64,000 nt of DNA from Streptococcus zalophi (GCF_016481285.1 NZ_JAENBP010000002.1:186001-250000); one strand, 5' to 3'. Shown: positions 40,964 to 51,155, counted from the first letter of the stretch. Notes: generated by a model from the letters alone, not told the origin. Numbers and translations: made by a program.

Positions 40964-42163
40964 ATGAACAACCCTTCAGAAAATTTGAAGCAGGCTGAAA
41001 AAGGACCCATTCTAAGCATTGTCGTTTATCTGCTCTTGTCCTTAGCCAAACTATTAGTCGGTTATCTGATTCATTCCTCATCCTTGATTGCTGATGGCTT
41101 TAATAACATGTCTGATATTGTTGGTAATGCTACCTTATTGATTGGCTTACGAATGGCTCGAAAACCTGCTGACAGCGATCACAAGTTTGGTCATTGGAAG
41201 ATTGAAGATTTGGCTAGCTTGTTGACGTCATTTATCATGTTTATCGTAGGTCTTCAAGTCCTTGTCCAAACCGTAGAAATGATGATTTCAAATACTCATA
41301 CCCCTATTGATCCTTTGGGTGCTTTGGTTGGGCTGATTTCTGCTCTTTGTATTTATGCGGTCTATCGTTTCAATCAATCACTGGCTAGAAAGCTCAAATC
41401 TGGAGCCCTCATCGCTGCAGCTAAAGATAATTTAACCGATATCGCCACCTCACTTGGAACAACTATTGCGATTGTAGCTAGTCGTATGCAGTTTCCTGTC
41501 ATTGATAAAATGGTTGCCATTATTATCAGCCTTTTTATCATCAAAACGGCTTTTGATATTTTTAAATCAAGTGCCTTTAGTCTTTCTGATGGCTTTGATG
41601 ACAAGCGCCTTGCTGAATATAAAGTGGCAATTTTGAAAATCCCTAAAATTTTATCCGTTAAATCCCAAAGGGGAAGAACTTATGGGAGTAATGTTTACCT
41701 TGATCTTGTTTTAGAAATGCATCCTGATTTATCTGTTTTTGAAAGTCATGCCATTACAGAACAGGTGGAAGCTTTGTTAAAGCAAAAATTTGGCGTTTAC
41801 GATATTGATATCCATGTGGAACCTGCTAAAATCCGAGAAGATAGAGAAAAAGAACTTATTTTTAAGAAACTCTATAAAAATGAAAAATTGTTTTTATCAA
41901 AAATTCCTGATTATGAAAAGCTATTAGCAGATGATTTTTATTTGATTGCAAATAGCGGTCAATACCTATCTCTTAATGACTTACAAGCAACAGATGAGCA
42001 TTTCCCAAACAACTTTAAGAATTTTAAACTGATGACCATCACCCCCAAAATAATGCTAGTGACTTATGAACTTGAAGAGAGTTCACACACTAGCTTGTGG
42101 CGTCGTCATGAAGAATGGCAATTGATTTTTCATCAAATTACTAAAAAAAACGATCTCTTTTAA
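40964..42163 (+). CDS. Cation diffusion facilitator family transporter
   Basis: A 399-residue metal/proton antiporter that exports divalent cations (Zn, Mn, Fe or similar). The six-helix domain has metal-site motifs DGFNNMSDI (DxxxD type) and DHKFGHWKIED in helices II-III, and AAKDNLTDIATS in helix V. A cytoplasmic domain (about 205-290) has HxHV-type strands (DIDIHVEP). An extra C-terminal extension of about 100 residues follows. The metal cannot be told from sequence; the extension is typical of streptococcal members, some of which export Mn. AAAGGAG precedes the ATG. Confidence 0.88.
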   Translation: MNNPSENLKQAEKGPILSIVVYLLLSLAKLLVGYLIHSSSLIADGFNNMSDIVGNATLLIGLRMARKPADSDHKFGHWKIEDLASLLTSFIMFIVGLQVLVQTVEMMISNTHTPIDPLGALVGLISALCIYAVYRFNQSLARKLKSGALIAAAKDNLTDIATSLGTTIAIVASRMQFPVIDKMVAIIISLFIIKTAFDIFKSSAFSLSDGFDDKRLAEYKVAILKIPKILSVKSQRGRTYGSNVYLDLVLEMHPDLSVFESHAITEQVEALLKQKFGVYDIDIHVEPAKIREDREKELIFKKLYKNEKLFLSKIPDYEKLLADDFYLIANSGQYLSLNDLQATDEHFPNNFKNFKLMTITPKIMLVTYELEESSHTSLWRRHEEWQLIFHQITKKNDLF

Positions 42164-42175
42164 GAGTCGTTTTTT
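42145..42175. terminator. Bidirectional terminator between the CDF gene and the PhnA-like gene
   Basis: An AAAAACGA/TCGTTTTT outer stem with inner CTCTT/AAGAG overlaps the CDF stop codon and ends in six Ts. It also lies 12 nt past the end of the convergent minus-strand gene. Confidence 0.75.
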
Positions 42176-42186
42176 CTTTGATATGA

Positions 42187-42519
42187 CTATATTTTTTTAA
42201 CGAATTCTGATTTCAACTTCATAGCACCAAAACCATCAATTTTACAGTCGATATTGTGATCGCCTTCAACAAGACGAATGTTTTTAACACGCGTTCCTTG
42301 TTTAATGTCTTTAGGCGCACCTTTAACTTTTAAATCTTTGATAACAGTGATGGTATCGCCATCTGCTAAACGATTGCCGTTACTGTCTAAGACGACTAAA
42401 CCTTCTTCAACAGTCTCATCTTCTAAAGACCATTCATAAGCACACTCTGGACAAACCAGTAAGACACCATCTTCGTAAACATATTCTGATTGGCATTTTG
42501 GACAATTTGGTAGTGACAT
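42187..42519 (-). CDS. PhnA-like (YjdM) zinc-ribbon protein
   Basis: A 110-residue protein with an N-terminal four-Cys zinc ribbon, CPKC...CPEC, and a C-terminal PhnA domain ([30 protein letters not shown]). It is often named alkylphosphonate uptake protein PhnA, but the family has no shown role in phosphonate metabolism, and no phn genes are nearby. Start at 42519 behind AGGAG; an upstream in-frame start adds ten unrelated residues. Confidence 0.88.
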   Translation of the reverse strand: MSLPNCPKCQSEYVYEDGVLLVCPECAYEWSLEDETVEEGLVVLDSNGNRLADGDTITVIKDLKVKGAPKDIKQGTRVKNIRLVEGDHNIDCKIDGFGAMKLKSEFVKKI

Positions 42520-42639
42520 TTTTATCTCCTTTACGTCAATTACTACCATTCTACTTTATCTTGGGTGAGATGGCAAGATGATTTCACTTCTTTTCTGCTA
42601 GATTGACAAAGAAAAGATTTACTGGTTAAGAAGTGATTA

Positions 42640-44457
42640 TTACTCAACCGTCACTGACTTGGCAAGATTTCGTGGTTTATCGACATCTAATCCTCTTTGG
42701 AGTGAGGCATAGTAGGCAATCAGTTGGGTTGGAACAACCATGCCTATACTTGAGAGGTAAGGATGGACTGCCATAACAACAATATCATCTGAGGCTTTGT
42801 CTGCTCCTTCTTCGACAATGGTTAAAACGGACGCACCTCTTGCAATAACTTCTGAGATATTCCCTCTTGTATGTGATAAGACAGCTTTATTGTTTGATAA
42901 TAGGGCAATCACAGGTGTTCCGTCTTCGATGAGAGAGATGGTACCGTGTTTCAACTCACCTGCAGCAAAGCCTTCACACTGGATATATGAAATTTCTTTC
43001 AATTTCAAACTAGCTTCCATAGCAACATAGTAATCATTAGAACGTCCGATATAAAAAGCATTTCGTGTCGTTTCTAATAATTCTTGGGTTTTCTTTTCAA
43101 TCAAATCTTTTTGTGATAGGGTGGCTTCAATGGATTGCGCCACAATAGATAATTCTTTAATCAAATCAAAATCAAGAGATTTTGGATTTCCTATCTTATC
43201 ACCCACTGCTTTAGCAAGAAAGGCTAGAGTGGCAATTTGTGCTGTATAGGCTTTTGTGGAAGCTACTGCAATTTCTGGACCCGCATGAATTAACATGGTA
43301 TAGCTAGCCTCACGTGATAAGGTTGAGCCAGCAACATTTGTGATAGTTAAGCTTGGGATACCAAGTTCGTTAGCCTTAACAAGCACTTGTCGACTATCAG
43401 CGGTTTCCCCTGACTGACTTAAAAGAATCACCATTGGTTTTTCACTCATTAACGGCAAGTCATAGCCCCACTCAGAAGCAATCCCCAATTCAACAGGTGT
43501 CTGTGTTAACTGTTCTAAAAACTGTTTAGCCGCATAACCCGCATGATAGGATGTTCCAGCAGCAATAATATAAAGACGATCTGAGGCTTTAACGGCATCA
43601 ATAATAGAATCATCCACAACGATTTCTTGCTTATCATTACTGTAGGTTTTGATAAGACGACGCATAACGCTTGGCTGTTCATCAATTTCTTTTAGCATGT
43701 AGTAAGGATAAGTCCCTTTACCGATATCTGATAAATCAAGGCTTGCTGTGTAGCTCTCTCTTTTAACAGTATTGCCACCAAAATCTTCAATACTAATACT
43801 GTCTTTTTTGACCGTTACGATTTCCTTGTCGTGAACTTCCATAAATTCACTTGTCTCACGAATCATCGCCATCGCGTCTGAGCAGACCATGTTATAGCCA
43901 TCTCCCAAGCCGATAAGTAGGGGCGATTTATTTTTTGCCACATAAATAGTATCAGCTTGCTTGCTATCAATTAAAGCAAAGGCATAAGAGCCTTCAATAA
44001 TCGTTAAAGCTTTTTTAAAGGCTTCAAAGGTTGTTAGGGAGTCTTCCTTTATTAACTCCTCAATGAGATGAACAACAATTTCTGTGTCGGTACTTCCTAG
44101 AAAATCGTGGTTAGTGAGATAGGATTTTTTAATCTCAAGATAGTTTTCAATCACACCATTATGCACTAAGGTCAGTTCTTTAGTTGACGATTGGTGAGGG
44201 TGGGCATTTTCAACACTAGGTTTACCGTGAGTCGCCCATCTCGTGTGACCAATGCCGATATCACCAGCTAGATCAATCCCTATTTTTTCTCTCAAATAAG
44301 CTATTTTACCAACAGCTTTAATTAACTTAGCTGATTTATTGCCATCTACCAGAAAAATACCAGACGAATCATAACCTCTATATTCTAGTTTTTCCAAGCC
44401 TTGCATTAAAATATCTTTGGCATTTCTGTTGCCAACAACACCTACTATTCCACACAT
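42640..44457 (-). CDS. glmS: Glutamine-fructose-6-phosphate aminotransferase (isomerising)
   Basis: GlmS makes glucosamine-6-phosphate, the first step to UDP-GlcNAc and peptidoglycan. It has 605 residues. The N-terminal Ntn amidotransferase has Cys2 exposed after Met removal (MCGIVGVV), which fixes the start. Two SIS domains follow (AAGTSYHAG, LSQSGETADS, STKAYTAQ), ending in PRNLAKSVTVE. There is no glmS ribozyme upstream. Instead two identical NagR-type operators flank a consensus promoter, and the ribosome site lies 31 nt upstream across a hairpin. Confidence 0.97.
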   Translation of the reverse strand: MCGIVGVVGNRNAKDILMQGLEKLEYRGYDSSGIFLVDGNKSAKLIKAVGKIAYLREKIGIDLAGDIGIGHTRWATHGKPSVENAHPHQSSTKELTLVHNGVIENYLEIKKSYLTNHDFLGSTDTEIVVHLIEELIKEDSLTTFEAFKKALTIIEGSYAFALIDSKQADTIYVAKNKSPLLIGLGDGYNMVCSDAMAMIRETSEFMEVHDKEIVTVKKDSISIEDFGGNTVKRESYTASLDLSDIGKGTYPYYMLKEIDEQPSVMRRLIKTYSNDKQEIVVDDSIIDAVKASDRLYIIAAGTSYHAGYAAKQFLEQLTQTPVELGIASEWGYDLPLMSEKPMVILLSQSGETADSRQVLVKANELGIPSLTITNVAGSTLSREASYTMLIHAGPEIAVASTKAYTAQIATLAFLAKAVGDKIGNPKSLDFDLIKELSIVAQSIEATLSQKDLIEKKTQELLETTRNAFYIGRSNDYYVAMEASLKLKEISYIQCEGFAAGELKHGTISLIEDGTPVIALLSNNKAVLSHTRGNISEVIARGASVLTIVEEGADKASDDIVVMAVHPYLSSIGMVVPTQLIAYYASLQRGLDVDKPRNLAKSVTVE

Positions 44458-44467
44458 ATATTCATTG

Positions 44468-44485
44468 GTGGTAACTGATTACCAC
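44468..44485 (-). promoter_or_regulatory. glmS: Hairpin between ribosome site and start codon of glmS
   Basis: A perfect GTGGTAA/TTACCAC stem with a 4-nt loop sits between AAGGAG (44494-44489) and the ATG (44457). The linear gap is 31 nt, too long for initiation. If the 18-nt hairpin forms, the gap shortens to about 13 nt. Confidence 0.55.
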
Positions 44486-44496
44486 ACTCTCCTTAA

Positions 44497-44514
44497 AATT
44501 GGTATAGTCTAATT
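44497..44514. promoter_or_regulatory. NagR-type operator, downstream of the glmS promoter
   Basis: AATTGGTATAGTCTAATT resembles the dre site (TTGGTATAGACCAA) bound by GntR/HutC-family NagR proteins, which control glmS and nag genes in streptococci. It lies about 20-35 nt into the transcript. An identical copy lies 78 nt away. Confidence 0.7.
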
Positions 44515-44539
44515 TATTTCAATATAATCGACTGATATA

Positions 44540-44568
44540 AGTATATTACATGAATTATTAAATGTCAA
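44540..44568 (-). promoter_or_regulatory. glmS promoter
   Basis: A perfect TTGACA, 17 nt, TATACT on the minus strand, flanked by the two identical operators. The start site is near 44533. Confidence 0.9.
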
Positions 44569-44574
44569 AGAAAT

Positions 44575-44592
44575 AATTGGTATAGTCTAATT
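44575..44592. promoter_or_regulatory. NagR-type operator, upstream of the glmS promoter
   Basis: A second identical copy of AATTGGTATAGTCTAATT, ending 6 nt before the -35. The paired sites could bind two repressor dimers or form a loop across the promoter. Confidence 0.7.
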
Positions 44593-44600
44593 ACAATAAA

Positions 44601-44626
44601 AAAATGAATAGTTGCCTATTCATTTT
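44601..44626 (-). terminator. Terminator of the signal peptidase-like gene
   Basis: AAAATGAATAG/CTATTCATTTT, 11 bp, 4-nt loop, overlapping the stop codon and followed by TTTTTTT on the minus strand. Confidence 0.8.
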
Positions 44627-45173
44627 CGATAAATCCAAACTGATCTAAAGGAAGAATGCGGAAGTTCACTACTCCTTTAATTTGTTTTTGACTAATAAGC
44701 CCAAACTCTCTACTATCATTTGTGTTTTGCCTGTTATCATTTAAAACTAAAAAATAACCTTTAGGAATTTTGGTAATATTTGACTGAGTCAAGGTTTCAA
44801 GAGTAAAGTCTGAGGTGAAGTAAGCATCAAAGCCATGCGTATCTTGATAATCTGTTCTAAGATTATCAATGTATGGTTCTTCTTCAATCATGGCGTTGAG
44901 ATAAAAAATATCATCCATAAATGTAACAGAATCACCAGGTATTGCAACAACACGGCCAACATATTCTTTTTTATCAACCTTGTAGACAACAAAATCTTTA
45001 AACGTTGGCTTGGTTGTTGTTTGAACAGTTACAAGGTCTCCTTCATTCAGAAAATTATTGGCCTCACTCTTTGAAATTTCATGTGTTGAAAAAACGAAGA
45101 GACGTAGTATTAAAACAAGGACGATGCCACTAATGATTAAAAAAATGTTTCTAATAAAATCGCGTTTAACCAT
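44616..45173 (-). CDS. Signal peptidase I homologue lacking the catalytic dyad
   Basis: A 185-residue protein with one N-terminal membrane helix (about 8-27) and the S26 signal peptidase fold. An ungapped match to the SMxPTLxxGD box gives EANNFLNEGD, so the catalytic Ser is Glu37. The general-base Lys in the usual YVKRVIGLPGD is Gly73 (YVGRVVAIPGD). The last conserved box, NDNRQNTNDSREFG (145-158), is intact. It is therefore probably a non-enzymatic homologue, perhaps a chaperone or assembly factor like the pilus SipA proteins. Start at 45173 behind AGGAGAG. It follows pyk, as in other streptococci. Confidence 0.85.
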   Translation of the reverse strand: MVKRDFIRNIFLIISGIVLVLILRLFVFSTHEISKSEANNFLNEGDLVTVQTTTKPTFKDFVVYKVDKKEYVGRVVAIPGDSVTFMDDIFYLNAMIEEEPYIDNLRTDYQDTHGFDAYFTSDFTLETLTQSNITKIPKGYFLVLNDNRQNTNDSREFGLISQKQIKGVVNFRILPLDQFGFIENE

Positions 45174-45200
45174 GGTCTCTCCTTTAATACTTTTTCTTAT

Positions 45201-45209
45201 ATTATAACA
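45201..45209 (-). promoter_or_regulatory. Extended -10 of the signal peptidase-like gene
   Basis: TGTTATAAT on the minus strand in the 87-nt gap after pyk, following the pyk terminator; -35 weak. Confidence 0.55.
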
Positions 45210-45227
45210 TGTTTTTGAAGATAAAAA

Positions 45228-45251
45228 AAGATAGCCAATCAAAGCTATCTT
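45228..45251 (-). terminator. pyk terminator
   Basis: AAGATAGC/GCTATCTT stem with an 8-nt loop, then TTTTTATC on the minus strand, about 9 nt past the pyk stop. Confidence 0.8.
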
Positions 45252-45260
45252 TATTTTTTA

Positions 45261-46763
45261 TTATTTTACTGTGCGAATTCTCATTGTGTTTGTACCACCA
45301 GTACCAACTGGAACACCAGCAACAATAACAATATTATCTCCTGATTCAACAAGACCTGATGAAAGAGCAACTTGTTCAGCAACCTCAAACATATCATCGG
45401 TTGAGTCTGGTCTATCAGCTACTACAGGAATAACTCCCCAGTTAACCATCAATGATTTTTGAATTTTTTCATCAAAAGTAACAGCAAGGATATCAGATTC
45501 TGGACGATATTTAGAAATTAGACGTGCTGTGTTACCTGTTTCAGTAATAGTGACAACTAATTTAATATCCATTGAACGAGTAGCATCTTTAACTGCAGAA
45601 GCTACTACTTCTGTTTTATTTGAACGCTCAAAATTATCAGAATTTAATCGACCATACTCACTAAGAAGTGTTTGAGCATTTTTGTCGATAGTGGCCATTG
45701 TTCTAACAGATTCCACAGGGTATTTACCGTTAGCTGATTCACCAGAAAGCATTGTAGCATCAGTCCCATCAATGACAGCATTGAAGACATCAGAAACTTC
45801 AGAACGCGTAGCACGAGGTTTTTCAGTCATTGTTTCAAGCATATTAGTTGCTGTGATAACAGCCTTACCTGCTGCGTTTGTTTTGGTGATAATCATTTTT
45901 TGATAGACAGGCACCATTTCAAATGGCACTTCAATACCCATGTCACCACGAGCAATCATTATACCATCAGCAGCATCGATAATTTCATCAATATTATCAA
46001 TCCCTTGTTGATTTTCAATTTTAGCAAAAAGTTTAACATGGTCATTGCCTGTTTCACGAGTAATGGCACGAACTTCTTCAACGTCTTTTGCAGTACGAAC
46101 AAACGAAATAGCAATAAAGTTAAGACCTTGTTCTAAACCAAAACGAATATCTGCATTATCTCTTTCTGCAAGAGCTGGGAAAGGAATTTTTGTGTTTGGA
46201 ATATTAACACCTTTTTGTTTAGCAATGACACCATCATTTTCAACAAGAACTTCTAATTCATGATTAGCATGATCTTTTGAGATAATTCTTAGTCCAACTT
46301 TACCATCATCAATTAGGATTTGTTGCCCCTTTTCAACGTGATCAAAAATATCAAGTTTACCAGCAACGCTTAAAGCAATCTTATCTCTTGTTGATTGTAA
46401 GCCTTGTTTTGTTGCTACTCTAATCTTATCACCTGTTTGATAAGTGTATTCTTTAGCATCGTCTTCAAAAAGCTCTGTTCTCATCTCAGGGCCTTTGGTA
46501 TCTAGTAAGAAACCAACTTTCTGATTTGCAAGCTCTTCTGCCTTGCGAACAGTAGCCATACGATCACCTTGCTCTTTATGGTCACCATGTGAAAAATTAA
46601 AGCGAAAGACATTTGCACCAGCTTTGATTAATTCAGCGATATTTTGAGCAGATTGTTCAACATCAAGATCCCCACTCCAATAGCCATCTTCACCATATTT
46701 TTTGCCGCCTCTAATCTCAACAGCTGGGCCAAGTGTGGCAACAATTTTAACACGTTTGTTCAT
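45261..46763 (-). CDS. pyk: Pyruvate kinase
   Basis: Pyk converts phosphoenolpyruvate and ADP to pyruvate and ATP, the last step of glycolysis. It has 500 residues: the N-terminal TLGPAVE start, the signature IMIARGDMGIEVP-like loop around MIARGD, the K+/substrate site ENQQGIDNIDEI, and the C-terminal allosteric domain ending TNTMRIRTVK. AAAGGAG lies 10 nt before the ATG. It follows pfkA closely, an arrangement conserved in lactic streptococci that allows joint control of glycolysis. Confidence 0.97.
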   Translation of the reverse strand: MNKRVKIVATLGPAVEIRGGKKYGEDGYWSGDLDVEQSAQNIAELIKAGANVFRFNFSHGDHKEQGDRMATVRKAEELANQKVGFLLDTKGPEMRTELFEDDAKEYTYQTGDKIRVATKQGLQSTRDKIALSVAGKLDIFDHVEKGQQILIDDGKVGLRIISKDHANHELEVLVENDGVIAKQKGVNIPNTKIPFPALAERDNADIRFGLEQGLNFIAISFVRTAKDVEEVRAITRETGNDHVKLFAKIENQQGIDNIDEIIDAADGIMIARGDMGIEVPFEMVPVYQKMIITKTNAAGKAVITATNMLETMTEKPRATRSEVSDVFNAVIDGTDATMLSGESANGKYPVESVRTMATIDKNAQTLLSEYGRLNSDNFERSNKTEVVASAVKDATRSMDIKLVVTITETGNTARLISKYRPESDILAVTFDEKIQKSLMVNWGVIPVVADRPDSTDDMFEVAEQVALSSGLVESGDNIVIVAGVPVGTGGTNTMRIRTVK

Positions 46764-46817
46764 TCTTGAAAAACTCCTTTATTTCTTAACTATTATTAAT
46801 ATATTTGGACAGTTACT

Positions 46818-47909
<1,092 letters not shown>

Positions 47910-50900
47910 TCAACGAAAAACCGTTTTCAAAACATAAGGATTTAGGAGATCAATTAATTTTTCATCGTTTGCGACAAAGTATTTTTGACTTTGTAAAGTC
48001 TCTTTTGATTCTTTGTAATGAATAACAACTGGCAAAGAACCAGGAAATTGTTTTAAAATTTTTGTAATCTGAAAATCATTATCATGATTTGAAACCAGTA
48101 ACCAACATTTTTCATCTGTGGGAATAATCAGTGTATCAAGAAGCATTTGCAACTGTTGATTTCGATACTGAATTTTTCCTCGAAAAAGATAAAATTGATT
48201 TTGTGTGAGTATGTTTTGATATTTTTTATAGGTTTCTGGAAATAAAGTAATATCTAGTTTTTTATTAGTGTCAGAAACCGTTAAAAAGGCCATTTCTTCA
48301 CCAGTTGTTTTAGTTCTAATGACTTTAATTTTTTCAATTTCAGCAAGAACTGTCATTGAACGGCCTTCAACTAATTTTGAAAAAGGCGTAAACTGCCCCT
48401 TTCTTTTTTCCATCTCTTCAACAAGAGGATGTGGACTAATACCAAAACCAATAATATCTTTTTCTAGTTGATATTTTTCTGCATTTGTATAATCTAATTC
48501 ATCTAACCACTGATAAGAATTCTCAGAAAAAAGACTACCAAGTTCACTCACAAAAATCAACAGTGGCTCTAAATTCTTTTGAACTTTTTTCCTATTTGGT
48601 TCAAAGTTGTCAAATAAACCAACTAGGACTAAAGACTCTATAAATTTTTTATCTTGGTATTTTTCTGGTAAACGTGTCAGAAAATCTTCAGTATTTTGAT
48701 AGGGTTGATTATTGACAATCCAAAAAACCAGCTCTTTTGGTAATTCTTTAATATGTTTTATACCTATAAAAATATTATTATTAACAACCTTATCATAGTA
48801 AGAGACGTTATTAATTGATAATTTTTCAACCTTAAAACCATTATCAATAGCATCACTGATATAATGACTTCCTGAGTAGTTAAGCATTATATCATAAAAG
48901 ATATTAGGATAATGGGCCTTAAAATAAGCTAACTGAAATGCCAAGGCGGAGTATGCATAAGCATGGCTTCGATTAAAACCATAGCCAGCAAATTTTGCCA
49001 TCATATCAAAGAGAAGAGAGGCAGTTTCTTCTTGTCTACCAAATTGTTTAGCACCATCTAAAAACTGAGAACGCATCACATTCATTTGTTCTTGATTTTT
49101 CTTTGACATGGCTCTACGCAGTAAGTCAGCCTTACCAAGAGAAAAGCCAGCGTATACCTGAGCAATCGTCATGACTTGCTCTTGATAAAGCATGATACCA
49201 TAGGTTGGCTCCAATATTGGTGCAATTACCGGATCAATCAAATCAATGGCTTCCTTTTTAAATTTTCTCTTGATAAAGTTCTCGATGTAATCACTGGCAC
49301 CAGGTCGATTTAGACTTGTTGTAGCCACTATTTCTTCAAAGCGAGATGGTTTTACTTGTTTTAGCAGGTTGATAGCTCCTGCTGCTTCAAATTGGAAAAT
49401 ACCTGCTGTTTTACCTTGTGCAAATAAAGCTAGTGTTTTTTCATCTTCCAAATTAATAGTTTTAATATCAATAGCAATCCCTTGTTCTTTAAAGAGTTTT
49501 TCTTGCATTTTTTGAACAAGTGTTAGATTTCTTAAACCGAGAAAATCCATTTTTAATAAGCCATTTGCTTCAACTGCTTGAGCATCATATTGTGTAATCA
49601 TCATATCTTCACCTGGTTTCAAAGGGATATGATTAGTCAGATTATCATCGCTTAAAACAACTCCTGCTGCGTGAATTGACGTTTGTCTAGGTTGACCTTC
49701 AATTTTTTTAGCAATGGCAAATGCTTTTTGAAATTCTAATTTGCTTGTTATTATTTGTCTAAAATGAGCATTTTTTTCATAAGTGCTTGTTAGGGTATCC
49801 TGAAAAGCAATACGTTTTGTTAAAGCTCCTAATTCGTACTCTGTTGCCCCGAAACGCTTAAAGACATCGCGAATAGCTTGTTTGGCACCAAATGTTGAAA
49901 ATGTCACAATTTGAGCAGCATGCTCGCTCCCATAGCGGTCTCTCACATAATGAAGAAATTCAGAACGATAGATATCTGGTAAATCGATATCAATATCGGG
50001 CATACTATAGCGTTCTTTATTTAAAAATCGCTCAAACAAGAGGTTATTTTTAACAGGGTCAATCCCTGTGATGTCAAGCAGATAAGCCACAAGACTACCT
50101 GCAGCAGAACCTCTTCCCATTCCCATATAATAGCTTTTGCTTTGTCCAAAACGAATCAAATCCCAGACAATGAGAAAATAATCATCAAAACCCATCTCAT
50201 GAATAATAGAGAGTTCTGTTTCTAGTCGCTTGATATAGGCATCCTCATTTAGATTTTTCGTATTTAAAGATTGATAAGTTTTTTCTCGTAATTCAATACT
50301 CGCATCTTTATCACGATTAAATCGTGGTAATTTTAATGATGAATTAAATTGATAAGAAATACTTGCTACCAAATTCTCAAGATTCACTAATGCTTGAGGA
50401 AATCTCTCTTCAAATAATCTTGTCATTGTTGAGGCATCATAGAACATTTGATTGCCTTCAATGGGTTTTGTTTCTTTTAGCGATACGTTATCTTTAATAG
50501 CATGCAGGACTTGAAGAACTTCTTTATCCTGACTTTCAAAATATCTTACGGTGTGTAATGGAAGTGGCGATTTTTCAAATGGCTTCACTGGTGTCTTTAA
50601 AGTGACACCAATATAATAATCATAAGGAAAAGAAAGCAGTTCTATCCCATCAAAATAGGGAATAATAATAACTAACTCACTAAAATAATCATTTTTATTT
50701 AAAAGATCCTTCTCACCCTTCATCAAAGCAGTTGATAATTTCAATAACTGACGATACCCTGTATTATTTTTTGCAATAACATTGATAGTTACTTCTTGAT
50801 TGTCAGTAAAAACGGTTAATTCTAATCCTACTATTGGATGAATATCATTTTTTTGACATTTCTTAATGAAATGATAGGCAGCGTATAAATTATCCTTATC

Positions 50901-51014
50901 CATAATTCCTAGATAAGAATAGCCCATGTTCTTAGCGGATTGAATATAGCCATCCAAGTCAATGAGACTGTCCATAAAAGAATAAACAGTTTTTGTGTCT
51001 AGTTGAACAAACAT
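47910..51014 (-). CDS. dnaE: DNA polymerase III subunit alpha, DnaE type
   Basis: DnaE is the error-prone replicative polymerase that extends RNA primers on the lagging strand in Gram-positives, alongside PolC. It has 1034 residues: an N-terminal PHP domain, the polymerase palm with GMGRGSAAGSLV and catalytic Asp residues in MPDIDIDLPD, the fingers with NRPGASDYI, an HhH region, and a C-terminal OB fold. It has no exonuclease domain. AAAGGAG precedes the ATG. A TATAAT at 51058-51053 could be its -10. Divergent from the GntR regulator. Confidence 0.96.
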   Translation of the reverse strand: MFVQLDTKTVYSFMDSLIDLDGYIQSAKNMGYSYLGIMDKDNLYAAYHFIKKCQKNDIHPIVGLELTVFTDNQEVTINVIAKNNTGYRQLLKLSTALMKGEKDLLNKNDYFSELVIIIPYFDGIELLSFPYDYYIGVTLKTPVKPFEKSPLPLHTVRYFESQDKEVLQVLHAIKDNVSLKETKPIEGNQMFYDASTMTRLFEERFPQALVNLENLVASISYQFNSSLKLPRFNRDKDASIELREKTYQSLNTKNLNEDAYIKRLETELSIIHEMGFDDYFLIVWDLIRFGQSKSYYMGMGRGSAAGSLVAYLLDITGIDPVKNNLLFERFLNKERYSMPDIDIDLPDIYRSEFLHYVRDRYGSEHAAQIVTFSTFGAKQAIRDVFKRFGATEYELGALTKRIAFQDTLTSTYEKNAHFRQIITSKLEFQKAFAIAKKIEGQPRQTSIHAAGVVLSDDNLTNHIPLKPGEDMMITQYDAQAVEANGLLKMDFLGLRNLTLVQKMQEKLFKEQGIAIDIKTINLEDEKTLALFAQGKTAGIFQFEAAGAINLLKQVKPSRFEEIVATTSLNRPGASDYIENFIKRKFKKEAIDLIDPVIAPILEPTYGIMLYQEQVMTIAQVYAGFSLGKADLLRRAMSKKNQEQMNVMRSQFLDGAKQFGRQEETASLLFDMMAKFAGYGFNRSHAYAYSALAFQLAYFKAHYPNIFYDIMLNYSGSHYISDAIDNGFKVEKLSINNVSYYDKVVNNNIFIGIKHIKELPKELVFWIVNNQPYQNTEDFLTRLPEKYQDKKFIESLVLVGLFDNFEPNRKKVQKNLEPLLIFVSELGSLFSENSYQWLDELDYTNAEKYQLEKDIIGFGISPHPLVEEMEKRKGQFTPFSKLVEGRSMTVLAEIEKIKVIRTKTTGEEMAFLTVSDTNKKLDITLFPETYKKYQNILTQNQFYLFRGKIQYRNQQLQMLLDTLIIPTDEKCWLLVSNHDNDFQITKILKQFPGSLPVVIHYKESKETLQSQKYFVANDEKLIDLLNPYVLKTVFR

Positions 51015-51114
51015 CGCTTCTCCTTTCCTAAATTATCATAACTTCTTTTTATATTATACTATGAAACTGCAAAAGAATGCTAATTCTTTTTTAAATCTTT
51101 TTTGGCTCTTTTTC

Positions 51115-51143
51115 TTGACAAGAAAGCTTTTTTTCTGTATTAT
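51115..51143 (+). promoter_or_regulatory. Promoter of the GntR-ABC operon
   Basis: TTGACA, 17 nt, TATTAT, with a start near 51150. Its -10 and start site lie inside an imperfect palindrome that is the likely operator. Confidence 0.8.
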
Positions 51144-51155
51144 TAAAATAGTACA
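51136..51155 (+). promoter_or_regulatory. Likely autorepressor operator of the GntR regulator
   Basis: TGTATTATTAAAATAGTACA is a 20-bp imperfect palindrome (8 of 10 pairs) centred over the -10 and start site. YtrA-type regulators repress their own ABC operons from such sites. The consensus is inferred from this one copy. Confidence 0.55.

Noticed and set aside
44458..44600. glmS ribozyme
   Set aside because: The leader is only about 75 nt from the promoter, lacks the ribozyme core, and has repressor operators instead.
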